This document shows positions 26,304 to 34,844 of a DNA stretch of 64,000 nt, one piece after another (within the stretch, counting starts at the first letter, position 1; each line of letters opens with the position of its first letter). The notes beneath the pieces were generated by a model that saw only the letters and a program-made list of their open reading frames with translations, was not told the DNA's origin and made no database searches. The stretch comes from Bacteroidales bacterium (lineage in GTDB: Bacteria; Bacteroidota; Bacteroidia; Bacteroidales; Muribaculaceae). Location of the stretch: NCBI GenBank assembly GCA_014800795.1, contig JAAVFL010000025.1, positions 1-64,000 of the forward strand, in the 5' to 3' direction. Both the position numbers and the translations under genes were made by a program.

Positions 26304-28679
26304 TCAGTCGAATACACCTTCAAGAGACTCTTCCACCTCACCCGTCTCTTCAGGCACATCGTAAAATTCCTTGTCGCATATATTCGAGAAATCTACCTCA
26401 AATCGGGTATTCTGCGAATAAGGAAGCGACTTATCTGCATAAACCTTACTCATGTAAAGTCCGTAAATAGGAAGAGCCATCGCCGCACCCTGGCCGTGGG
26501 CCATCGTATTGAAATGTATGTAACGCTCGTCGCCGCCTACCCATACGCCTGATACGAGTTCAGGGGTAAAGCCCATGAACCATCCGTCGGCATTATAATT
26601 CGTGGTTCCGGTCTTACCGCCCATCTGTGCAGTAATATTATATGGCGCGCGGCGCACACGGTTACCGGTTCCACCGTCGACAACATTGAGGAGCATCGAC
26701 AGAATCTTGGGATATGCCTTCTCCGAAATCACCTCGGTATGGCGGGTATTGAATTCTGAGATGATGTTGCCGGTGGCATCGGCGATTGCCGATACATATA
26801 CGGGATCAGCGCGCATACCGTTATTGGAATAAGCGGTGTAGGCTCCTACCATCTCTCTGATTGAAACTTCGCACGAACCGAGACATATCGACATAACCGG
26901 GTCAAGATGATTTGTAATTCCGAAATTATGCATATTGCGCACAAGTGTCGTCGGTGACAACTGCCCCATCAGTCGTGCGGAGATCCAGTTGTTCGAGTTG
27001 GTAAGGGCCCATCTCAGGTCAACCATTTCCCCGACACGCGCAGTCCCGGCGTTGCGGGGTTCCCATATGTTACCAGCCTCGTCGCGGAACACGGGTTGAG
27101 TGTTCGACATCATATCGCATGGGGTGAAATCCTCCTCCATCGCATATGTATAAAGGAAGGGTTTGATCGTGGAGCCGATCTGACGACGCCCCGTCGCAGC
27201 CATATCATACTGGAAGAATGTGAAATTCGGTCCTCCTACATATGCCTTTACATGTCCGGTACGCGAATCCATTGACATGAACCCGGTGCGCAGGAAATGC
27301 TTCTGATATAACAGCGAATCGCGCGGTGTCATAACCGTATCGACAAGTCCCTTGTAAGAGAATACCACCATCTCACGCGGAGTATTGAACGATGCGTTGA
27401 TTTCCTCGTCGGAAGCTCCCGCCTGCTTCATAATCCTGTAGCGGTCGGTCTGCTTCATGGCATGATCGATGAGCGACTCTACCTTTACCTTGCCAAGCTC
27501 CTCACCATTGGAGGTATAAGGCGCGTTGCGCGCACCCTTCTTCTCTTTGAAAAACGCACTCTGAAGCGAACTCATATGCTGGTTTACAGCATCCTCTGCA
27601 TATCGCTGCATGCGCGAATCAATAGTGGTATATATTTTCAGACCGTCGGCATAAATATCATATTTTGACCCGTCGGGTTTGGGATTTTTCTCGATCCATC
27701 CATAAAGCGGATTATCCTCCCAGGCAATAGAATCGTCTACAAATTTCTGCCCTTCCCAGCCACGATAGTTGGAGCGGACCGGTCTTTTTGCCGTGAGAAT
27801 ACGTCTGAGTTCCTCCCGGAAATATGGGGCGAGGCCCTCCTTATGATCCACACGGTTAAATTTCAGTTCCAGCGGAAGTTGCTTGAGCGAATCAACCTGC
27901 TGCTTTGTAAGCATGCCGTTTTTCTCCATCTGCTCGAGCACCACATTGCGACGCAGGCGTGTGCGCTCGCTGTGACGCACAGGATTATAGTACGACGGAT
28001 TTTTCACCATCCCTACAAGCGTAGCAGCCTCCTCCACCGTAAGATCTTTCGGCGCCTTACTGAAATATACGTGCGCCGCGGATTTGATACCCACTGCATT
28101 ATAAAGGAAGTCAAACTGATTGAGATACATCTTGATTATCTCATCTTTCGAATAGTAACGTTCAAGCTTTACGGCTATCATCCATTCAATCGGCTTCTGC
28201 AGGGCACGGCTGAATAGGTCTGAGGTCGTCGGACTGTAGAGCTGCTTAGCCAGCTGCTGGGTAATGGTGGAACCTCCGCCGGCATTTTTGTTCTGCATTA
28301 TAAGTGTCTTGACAAGCACACGCATGAACGCACGCATGTCTATACCGGAATGATCGTCAAAACGAGCATCCTCCGTAGCTATAAGCGCATCGACTACATG
28401 ATTGGATATTTCGGAATAGTCGGCATATACACGGTTGCCTGAGTTGCGGTAATACCGGCCCATCTCCTCGCCATCGGCTGTATACAGAACCGTCGCGAAC
28501 TTGTCATTGGGATTCTTAAGTTCTTCGATGGGAGGCATATAGCCTATCCAACCATTGTATATAAGCAGAAAGAAAATTATCACTGCGACGAATCCAAGCG
28601 CAAAGATCCGCCACATCCATCTAATTATAAAACGGTTACGTTTTGCTTTTTTATCTGTATCGACTGTATTGGAAGTCAT
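26304..28679 (-). CDS. mrcA: Penicillin-binding protein 1A, bifunctional
   Basis: Inner-membrane peptidoglycan synthase, 791 residues. An N-terminal membrane anchor (about 22-44) is followed by a GT51 glycosyltransferase domain (catalytic E103 in ATEDARF, and GGGSTITQQLAKQL), then a transpeptidase domain with the serine motif STIKPF (S503, K506), an SNN motif, and KTGTT near residue 687. The C-terminus is acidic. Its promoter lies back to back with that of the AlkD-like gene. Confidence 0.95.
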   Translation of the reverse strand: MTSNTVDTDKKAKRNRFIIRWMWRIFALGFVAVIIFFLLIYNGWIGYMPPIEELKNPNDKFATVLYTADGEEMGRYYRNSGNRVYADYSEISNHVVDALIATEDARFDDHSGIDMRAFMRVLVKTLIMQNKNAGGGSTITQQLAKQLYSPTTSDLFSRALQKPIEWMIAVKLERYYSKDEIIKMYLNQFDFLYNAVGIKSAAHVYFSKAPKDLTVEEAATLVGMVKNPSYYNPVRHSERTRLRRNVVLEQMEKNGMLTKQQVDSLKQLPLELKFNRVDHKEGLAPYFREELRRILTAKRPVRSNYRGWEGQKFVDDSIAWEDNPLYGWIEKNPKPDGSKYDIYADGLKIYTTIDSRMQRYAEDAVNQHMSSLQSAFFKEKKGARNAPYTSNGEELGKVKVESLIDHAMKQTDRYRIMKQAGASDEEINASFNTPREMVVFSYKGLVDTVMTPRDSLLYQKHFLRTGFMSMDSRTGHVKAYVGGPNFTFFQYDMAATGRRQIGSTIKPFLYTYAMEEDFTPCDMMSNTQPVFRDEAGNIWEPRNAGTARVGEMVDLRWALTNSNNWISARLMGQLSPTTLVRNMHNFGITNHLDPVMSICLGSCEVSIREMVGAYTAYSNNGMRADPVYVSAIADATGNIISEFNTRHTEVISEKAYPKILSMLLNVVDGGTGNRVRRAPYNITAQMGGKTGTTNYNADGWFMGFTPELVSGVWVGGDERYIHFNTMAHGQGAAMALPIYGLYMSKVYADKSLPYSQNTRFEVDFSNICDKEFYDVPEETGEVEESLEGVFD

Positions 28680-28748
28680 CTGTCAAAAATCTCGGTAACT
28701 AATAATCACTTATGATGATCGGAATGCATCCTCACACGTTCCAAACGG

Positions 28749-28756
28749 CAAAGTTA
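28749..28756 (-). promoter_or_regulatory. Promoter -7 box of mrcA
   Basis: TAACTTTG on the minus strand, about 70 bases before the mrcA ATG; overlaps the divergent promoter region of the AlkD-like gene. Confidence 0.5.
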
Positions 28757-28769
28757 GCAAATTATTTGC

Positions 28770-28777
28770 TATTTTTG
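28770..28777 (+). promoter_or_regulatory. Promoter -7 box of the AlkD-like gene
   Basis: TATTTTTG ends just 2 bases before a possible ATG at 28780, so translation must begin at a later ATG (28789 or 28804). Confidence 0.5.
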
Positions 28778-28788
28778 CAATGTTAAAC

Positions 28789-29427
28789 ATGATTTACCAA
28801 ATTATGAGCCATACACATATCGCCGACGATGATAACCGGACATTACCGGAATTTTCACTAATGCAGCAGATAAAGCGCCGGTTCTTCGCTATGCGCAACG
28901 GAATGCTTGCCGACCAGATGCGTCGCAACGGACTTGACTACCGCGTGAATTTCGGTCTGAATATTCCTCAGATTAAAGAGATCGCTACCGATACGCTTTC
29001 ATCGGGTCTTACCTCAGCTGAACAGCTCGAACTCGCAAACGCCTTATGGGAAAACATCAACACACGTGAAAGCCGGTTGCTGGCCCCAATGCTGTTTCCT
29101 GCCGACATAATGTCTGATGAACTTGCGCTCAAATGGCTGTCGGAAGCGCAAACTACCGAGATTTCCGACCACCTGTGTCACTCCCTTCTGCGCAAACTCC
29201 CATTCGCTTCTGAAGTTGCAAAAACGCTCATACATACAGCCAACGCAACCGACATGCAGCGATATTCAGCTCTCAGGCTCCTGCTCAATCTCGTCGCGAT
29301 TGGCAAAGAGTCTCCTCTCCCCCTGAAGGATATTGCAACAGAAAGCCTGTCATGCCACATGACACGCCCTGTAGCGCGTCAGCTGCTTGATGAGATAGAA
29401 TTCATTTCCGGATCACACGATATCTGA
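28789..29427 (+). CDS. DNA alkylation repair (AlkD)-like HEAT-repeat protein
   Basis: About 210 residues, nearly all alpha-helical and HEAT-like, with the N-terminal block FFAMRNGMLADQMRRNG and an FGLNIPQIKEIA helix characteristic of AlkD-type proteins that bind DNA and remove alkylated bases without base flipping. Small compared with canonical AlkD (about 230). Three in-frame ATGs exist (28780, 28789, 28804); the promoter box excludes the first. Whether the catalytic Trp and Asp of true AlkD are present could not be verified, so a role in DNA repair is likely but not certain. Confidence 0.65.
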   Translation: MIYQIMSHTHIADDDNRTLPEFSLMQQIKRRFFAMRNGMLADQMRRNGLDYRVNFGLNIPQIKEIATDTLSSGLTSAEQLELANALWENINTRESRLLAPMLFPADIMSDELALKWLSEAQTTEISDHLCHSLLRKLPFASEVAKTLIHTANATDMQRYSALRLLLNLVAIGKESPLPLKDIATESLSCHMTRPVARQLLDEIEFISGSHDI

Positions 29428-29462
29428 GCCGCCGCTTAGAGAGGGTCTGACACCCGCTATTG

Positions 29463-30764
29463 TCAGCGCAGACGGGAGTATGAGTATCCGAAGCGCTCGA
29501 AAGCGGCCCGGTCAAGCGCTTCCCTGTCTGCCGGATTGGCAATGGAGATCATCAGTTTAGCACGTTCAGGCAACGATTTGCCGAGAAGATTGACAGCGCC
29601 GTGTTCGGTAACCACATAGTTGGTCTGGAAACGGGTTGTGACAACTCCCGCACCTGCCGTAAGGACAGGTTTGATCTTACCGATACCTTTCCCGGTTGTT
29701 GAAGTCATGGCTATCACCGATATTCCTCCCTCGCTTCTGGATGCGCCATATACAAAATCATGCTGGCCACCTACACCCGAGAAGATACGTGTACCGATAG
29801 AATCGGCACATATCTGTCCTGTCAAGTCAATTTCAAGGCATGAATTGATGGACGTTACCCGCGGGTTGCTCCCTATTACGAAAGGATCGTTGGTATAAGC
29901 CACGTCCTTGAATATCATATCTTTATTATAATCCATCAGATCATAAAGACGCCTTGAACCGAGAGCGAGGCATGCCACAGATTTGCCGGGATATATCTTT
30001 TTTAGTGAATTATCTATCACTCCACTCTCTATAAGCGGCAACACTCCGTCGGTCATCGCCTCAGTATGTAACCCGAGATGCTTGTGGCCGCTGAGGGCAC
30101 GTATCACAGCATTTGGAATTCCACCTACGCCAATCTGCAATGTGGCTCCATCGGGTATCAACTCTGCCACTGCATTTCCGATTGCAGTCTCAACCGGCCC
30201 AGGTACCGGCGTAGGTACTTCTACCAACGGATCATCGACCGGTACGGCAGCTGTTATTTTCGACATATGTATCACCGGATCGCCGTAGCTGAACGGCATA
30301 TGCGGATTTATCTGAGCGATAACTACACGTGCGCATTCAGTAGCGGAGACGGCCAGATCCGCGCTCACGCCATAACTCACATAGCCATCGCCGTCGGGCA
30401 TCGAACAGTTGAGCAACACAACATCCACCGGCCAGATACCGCTCCGGAACAGTTGCGGCACCTCACCCAGAAATCTGGGAGTGGTGGCTCCGTAGCCTTC
30501 GGCTATCCATCGCCGGACATTGTTCGATACAAAACATGTATCTACCAGAAAAGAATCCTTGAACTCCTCACGGCAATACGGTGCCTCACGCTCCGATACC
30601 GAAAATCCGGAATGCAGCACTACGCCCCGCAGTTCTTCCCCACGCCGCGTAATAGCATCAACGAGAGTTTCGGGGACAGATGTGCTACCTTGTATATAAA
30701 CGTGATCACCGCTCTTTATGAGCCTTGCCGCATCATCGGCAGACATTATATTCGGGAACTGCAT
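29463..30764 (-). CDS. Acetyl-CoA hydrolase/CoA-transferase family enzyme (4-hydroxybutyrate CoA-transferase-like)
   Basis: 433-residue cytoplasmic CoA-transferase. It has the ATL motif block IGVGGIPNA (211-219), the catalytic glutamate E235 in GLHTEAMTDG and the conserved GVGGQHDFVYGA block. Such enzymes swap CoA between carboxylates such as acetate, succinate, propionate or 4-hydroxybutyrate. Its start overlaps the end of the aminotransferase gene by 19 bases, so it belongs to the ior operon. In that context it could release aryl-acetate (or branched-chain acid) from its CoA thioester. The substrate is inference. Confidence 0.88.
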   Translation of the reverse strand: MQFPNIMSADDAARLIKSGDHVYIQGSTSVPETLVDAITRRGEELRGVVLHSGFSVSEREAPYCREEFKDSFLVDTCFVSNNVRRWIAEGYGATTPRFLGEVPQLFRSGIWPVDVVLLNCSMPDGDGYVSYGVSADLAVSATECARVVIAQINPHMPFSYGDPVIHMSKITAAVPVDDPLVEVPTPVPGPVETAIGNAVAELIPDGATLQIGVGGIPNAVIRALSGHKHLGLHTEAMTDGVLPLIESGVIDNSLKKIYPGKSVACLALGSRRLYDLMDYNKDMIFKDVAYTNDPFVIGSNPRVTSINSCLEIDLTGQICADSIGTRIFSGVGGQHDFVYGASRSEGGISVIAMTSTTGKGIGKIKPVLTAGAGVVTTRFQTNYVVTEHGAVNLLGKSLPERAKLMISIANPADREALDRAAFERFGYSYSRLR

Positions 30765-32098
30765 GGCGGACAGATTTCTGATGCTCGGTATGCATGATTA
30801 TCATTATGAAACGCGGCAAGCCGCTCACCCAGACGGGTAAAGGCCCCGTCATCAGACAACAGGCTGACGCATATACGCACACCCTCCTGACGGCTTCCGG
30901 TTGACAGAAGCGAAATTGTTGAGATTCCATACCGCAGAAGCCATATCTGCAGCTCTTCGCCGGTCATGCCGGGATATCCTACAGTAAAAAAGAAACCATC
31001 GGATATCGGTTGGTCGCCATCGCTTGCATATACCAGATGAAATCCGTTATCCATAAACAGTTTTTTGGCAATGGCAGCCCTGCGTCCGTATTCTCCGGTC
31101 TCGGCAACGAAGTCGAGTTTTCCATCCGCGGCTGCTCCGAGCATAGCGGCGAAGGCATGTTGTGCGGAATGAGACGTACCCGACGAAGCGCAATAAAGCA
31201 CTCCATATACATATGCATCGCCAAAGGCCGGCATCTCATAAAAATGCTCAAGAAACGGGTATACCCTGTCGGCTACGGATGGGGACATGCACACCATCGC
31301 TATACGCTGACCTGCATAGCTGAAAATCTTCGATGCAGACACAAGCAGAATGCAACGGTCGGTATAATGTGCGACGGTCGGCACGAATGGCTCACGGTAA
31401 GGAATACCGTAACGTGTACGGAAATCCATCCCCATATATGCATGATCTTCTATTATTATCACATCATGCTTTTCTGCCATCCGGGCAAGTATCTCATACT
31501 CCGCATCGGTAAGATTTGTCCATGCGGGATTGTTGGGGTTATTATACAGAATGGCCGTCACTCTTCCTGAAGATAGAATCTCTTCAAGACGAGCCTCAAG
31601 AGCCTCACCCCGACAGTCGTACATATCGAGAGATTGCTGATTCAGCCCCAGCAGCTTAACCTGATTGTGCTGCGCCGGGAAACCGGGGTCGAGAAACAGA
31701 ATCGTATCTTTGCCCGGCAATCTCTGCCCCAATAGAAGGAATAGCGTGAAGGTAGCCTGCATTGAACCCACCGTAGGTACCACACACCTCGGGGGAATTT
31801 CTATGTCGAGGAATGCTTTCAGAAACCGGCTTCCGTTCTCCTTAAGTTCAGGAATACCGATTATATTCGGATACTGGCCTGCGATACCCTTAAGAAGGGC
31901 ATCGCGCTCGGCATCGATACCGATCTTAGACGCCGGAAGCCCCGGATTACCCATCTCAAGATGAACAAAGGGTTCTCCCATAATGGATTCAAGACGGGTG
32001 GCGAGCGCCATAATCTGGCGGATTGTTGCCGACGATATATTCACGATATTCATCGCCTTCATCTCATCGTCGAACTGTCGGGATGTTACTGGTTTCAA
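30746..32098 (-). CDS. Class I/II PLP-dependent aminotransferase
   Basis: 450 residues. Fold-type I signatures: NNPNNP (186-191), IIEDHAY (D218, binds the PLP pyridine), SASKIFSYAGQR (K257 Schiff-base lysine, R265 phosphate). The early MGNPGLPA (49-56) substrate loop is also present. Lies between iorB and the CoA-transferase, 37 bases after iorB and overlapping the transferase by 19. In this setting it most simply supplies 2-oxo acids such as phenylpyruvate or indolepyruvate to the Ior enzyme; it could alternatively act on branched-chain or aspartate-type amino acids. Confidence 0.88.
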   Translation of the reverse strand: MKPVTSRQFDDEMKAMNIVNISSATIRQIMALATRLESIMGEPFVHLEMGNPGLPASKIGIDAERDALLKGIAGQYPNIIGIPELKENGSRFLKAFLDIEIPPRCVVPTVGSMQATFTLFLLLGQRLPGKDTILFLDPGFPAQHNQVKLLGLNQQSLDMYDCRGEALEARLEEILSSGRVTAILYNNPNNPAWTNLTDAEYEILARMAEKHDVIIIEDHAYMGMDFRTRYGIPYREPFVPTVAHYTDRCILLVSASKIFSYAGQRIAMVCMSPSVADRVYPFLEHFYEMPAFGDAYVYGVLYCASSGTSHSAQHAFAAMLGAAADGKLDFVAETGEYGRRAAIAKKLFMDNGFHLVYASDGDQPISDGFFFTVGYPGMTGEELQIWLLRYGISTISLLSTGSRQEGVRICVSLLSDDGAFTRLGERLAAFHNDNHAYRASEICPPCSSRI

Positions 32099-32135
32099 CG
32101 TATATCTAATAATAGTAAGTTTATCCTTGTTTTAC

Positions 32136-32720
32136 TTAACTCTGCTGAGCGGCCGAAGCGTTCAACCCGCCGCGGAAGGCCGCGAGGTTACTTTCAACTA
32201 TTTTCTCCCCTTTCGGATCGAACACCCTGCGTATGCCATCTTCGATCTTATCGGCGGGAATACCGATGAAAGGTATGGCCGCACCGAGCAGAACCATATT
32301 GGCGGCACGTGCCGTAGCCACCTCCCTGGCAACCGCATCCATATCGAAAGCCACTGTCCGCGGTCGTTGCTGAAGCATTGACAACAACCCGCTGCATTCG
32401 GGATAATTGCCAATATTTACGACGGGGACCGTGTTTGTTACAATCCACCCTTCCGGAGAAAGGAATTCCAGATAACGCAATGCCTCCATAGGTTCGAGTG
32501 AAACTATCAGATCAGCCTTACCCCGGGGGATTATGTCGGAAGCGATCGGCGAAGAACTCAGACGCAGACACGACATCACATCTCCACCGCGTTGGCTCAT
32601 GCCATGAACTTCGGCCTGCTTCAAACAGAGCCCCCCGGCAAGAGCTGCCGCTCCCAGAATAGTTGCTATGGAAAGAATTCCCTGGCCGCCGACACCGGCT
32701 AATATTATATCTGATTTCAT
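32136..32720 (-). CDS. iorB: Indolepyruvate oxidoreductase subunit beta
   Basis: 194 residues (start at the ATG at 32720; the longer frame from 32798 runs into iorA). The N-terminus IILAGVGGQG (5-14) is the gamma-type domain of 2-oxoacid:ferredoxin oxidoreductases; GMSQRGGDV follows. With IorA it oxidatively decarboxylates aryl-pyruvates to aryl-acetyl-CoA. It follows iorA after a 22-base gap. Confidence 0.93.
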   Translation of the reverse strand: MKSDIILAGVGGQGILSIATILGAAALAGGLCLKQAEVHGMSQRGGDVMSCLRLSSSPIASDIIPRGKADLIVSLEPMEALRYLEFLSPEGWIVTNTVPVVNIGNYPECSGLLSMLQQRPRTVAFDMDAVAREVATARAANMVLLGAAIPFIGIPADKIEDGIRRVFDPKGEKIVESNLAAFRGGLNASAAQQS

Positions 32721-32742
32721 CATATATAAGTCGTAAAAATTA

Positions 32743-34359
32743 TCACTTTGCTTTCGCATGGCGACGCGCGGTCTGTATACATTCGCGACGCGACACAATC
32801 ACGGATAGCCCTTCATAGGCGAACTCACGGGCAAACAATTCTCTCATTTCTTCAACCTTTTTCGGAAGGGAATCTATAGTATGAAGATGCGCCGGATCCA
32901 AACCGAGACCGAGGCATATGTCCTCAAGTTTTCCGGTTCCCTGCGAAGTTTGTCCACCCGTCATTCCTGTTGTCAGATTATCGGAAATGATTACAGTCAT
33001 CGCCGTATTCTCATTTACAGCATCAAGCAGCCCTGTGATTCCGGAATGAGTGAAGGTAGAGTCACCGATCACAGCCACAGCGGGATGCTGACCGGCATCG
33101 GCTGCTCCTTTTGCCATTGTGATCGAAGCTCCCATATCCACACATGTATCGATTGCATTGAACGGTGCGAGCCAGCCGAGAGTGTAACAACCGATATCGC
33201 CGAAAACCTTAGGATTCTCGAAATCTGCCAACGCAAGATTCAGAGCGGCGTAAACGTCACGGTGACCACAGCCCTGACATAGGGACGGGGGACGTGCCAC
33301 CACCATTTCCGATGGAGGCTGAATCTCGGGAAGAAGCTGAGATGCCATCTCGGGAAGAAGTTTCACCATTCCGGCAGCCACATTATCGGGAGTAAGTTCT
33401 CCGGTAAGCGGAAGGATTCCGTCAAGTTTTCCGCAAACCTTCACACCTCTGTCAAGCACTCCTCGCAACGAACGCTCTATAACAGGCTGCCCCTCCTCAA
33501 CAACAAATATTCTGTCGCAATCATCGGCCAGGCGCTCTATCAGAGCCTTCGGAAGCGGATATTGCGAAATCTTAAGCATAGGGAACGGAACTCCCCCTGG
33601 AAAACATTCCGCCACATAATTAGCCGCGATTCCTGAGGCAAGAATTCCGATACGGTGATCTGTGCCTGATGTATAGACATTGAACGGCGACATTTCCGCC
33701 TCCTTTTCCATCTCGCCGTAATCCTCGAGAAGCTGGCGGTAGCGCACACGCGAATTTCCGGGCATAAGTACCCATTGACGTGGATTCACGGGGTAAGACA
33801 AGGTGTTTTCTTCAGCTGCCTCCGCACTCGTTTCCACTACCGCACGCGAATGAGCCAGACGGGTAACCATTCTTACCATTACCGGCACTTTCATCCTCTC
33901 CGACAGTTCGAAACCATATGAAGCCATATCATAGGCCTCCTGCTGGGTAGAAGGCTCAAGAACAGGTATCAGCGCAAATGAGGCATAAAAGCGGGAGTCC
34001 TGTTCATTCTGCGACGAATGCATCGACGGATCATCCGCGGAGATTACCAGCATCCCTCCGTTAGTGCCTGTCATAGCTGAATTTACAAAAGGATCAGCCG
34101 CCACATTAAGCCCCACATGCTTCATCGATACAATGGAACGCTTGCCACAGAACGACATTCCAAGAGCTTCCTCATAAGCGGTTTTCTCATTTGACGACCA
34201 ATGGGAATGGATTCCCCTGTCACGAGCTACAGAATTATTCTGCACATACTCAAGAATTTCTGTTGAAGGGGTTCCGGGATAGGCATATGCTCCCGAGAGA
34301 CCCGCGTTTATAGCGCCTAAAGCCAATGCCTCATCGCCAAGCAGCAGTTTTTTTATCAT
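32743..34359 (-). CDS. iorA: Indolepyruvate oxidoreductase subunit alpha, without ferredoxin tail
   Basis: 538 residues: an N-terminal pyrimidine-binding domain (AYPGTPSTEIL, about 26-36), middle domain, and a TPP-binding C-terminal domain with CQGCGHRDV and GDSTFTHSGI...ISDNLTTGMTGG. Converts indolepyruvate or phenylpyruvate plus CoA to the aryl-acetyl-CoA. Classical archaeal IorA is longer (about 620-650) because of a C-terminal two-cluster ferredoxin domain; here the protein stops at RRECIQTARRHAKAK without the Cys quartets. Electrons must then pass to a separate partner. Its promoter box is at 34414-34421. Confidence 0.93.
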   Translation of the reverse strand: MIKKLLLGDEALALGAINAGLSGAYAYPGTPSTEILEYVQNNSVARDRGIHSHWSSNEKTAYEEALGMSFCGKRSIVSMKHVGLNVAADPFVNSAMTGTNGGMLVISADDPSMHSSQNEQDSRFYASFALIPVLEPSTQQEAYDMASYGFELSERMKVPVMVRMVTRLAHSRAVVETSAEAAEENTLSYPVNPRQWVLMPGNSRVRYRQLLEDYGEMEKEAEMSPFNVYTSGTDHRIGILASGIAANYVAECFPGGVPFPMLKISQYPLPKALIERLADDCDRIFVVEEGQPVIERSLRGVLDRGVKVCGKLDGILPLTGELTPDNVAAGMVKLLPEMASQLLPEIQPPSEMVVARPPSLCQGCGHRDVYAALNLALADFENPKVFGDIGCYTLGWLAPFNAIDTCVDMGASITMAKGAADAGQHPAVAVIGDSTFTHSGITGLLDAVNENTAMTVIISDNLTTGMTGGQTSQGTGKLEDICLGLGLDPAHLHTIDSLPKKVEEMRELFAREFAYEGLSVIVSRRECIQTARRHAKAK

Positions 34360-34413
34360 GGTCTGACTGTATATTTAACTGTTTGCAAGCGGTCACACTA
34401 TTGCGCCCACATG

Positions 34414-34421
34414 CAAATTTA
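34414..34421 (-). promoter_or_regulatory. Promoter -7 box of the ior operon
   Basis: TAAATTTG on the minus strand, leaving a leader of about 45-50 bases before the iorA ATG at 34359. Confidence 0.5.
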
Positions 34422-34568
34422 ATAATTCCCCGAAAATCCACCATTCTCTGACAGCATGTTATAAAACATATCTAAACAGCGGTTTATCAATACCTTGACA
34501 TGATACCTGCTTCCGATCGCCACAACATCCGGGAAGATTTACTACTTTAACTACCGAAGTTTTTTTAT

Positions 34569-34576
34569 TAACTTTG
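34569..34576 (+). promoter_or_regulatory. Promoter -7 box of the TolC-HlyD-MFS operon
   Basis: TAACTTTG; the next long gene starts only at 34845, so the 5' leader would be about 260 bases. Confidence 0.5.
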
Positions 34577-34582
34577 CAGAGC

Positions 34583-34844
34583 AATTCATAAAGAGTTGCG
34601 TAATAAATGACCTGCACAAACAATCAAACAGCACAATCGTCTCCGGTGGTGATGAACTGGGGATTTCTTGAAAACTGGAAGAGTACAGCATCGGTGTGAA
34701 CCGTATATTGTGGTTGCTTGAATACCATCGGCTGCCAATGATACTGCATCGCACATTCAGGACATGCAGATCTTGCAGATCCGGAAGCGATCTGGCGAAA
34801 GAAATATCACATCCCCTTTTCACAAATTCTTCTTTAATATCCTT
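34583..34844 (+). promoter_or_regulatory. Long 5' leader of the efflux operon, possible attenuator
   Basis: Between the promoter box and the TolC start lie about 260 bases holding a 30-codon ORF (34607-34699) and, downstream, a hairpin with CAGATC and GATCTG arms around a 7-base loop (about 34777-34795). No known riboswitch motif was recognised. The arrangement resembles leader-peptide control of drug-resistance genes, but this is inference. Confidence 0.3.
34607..34699 (+). CDS. Possible leader peptide, 30 residues
   Basis: ATG to TGA, beginning MTCTNNQTAQSS and continuing with NWGFLENWK. It lies about 25 bases downstream of the predicted transcription start and 145 bases before the efflux operon. 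Supported only by position; could be chance. Confidence 0.22.
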   Translation: MTCTNNQTAQSSPVVMNWGFLENWKSTASV

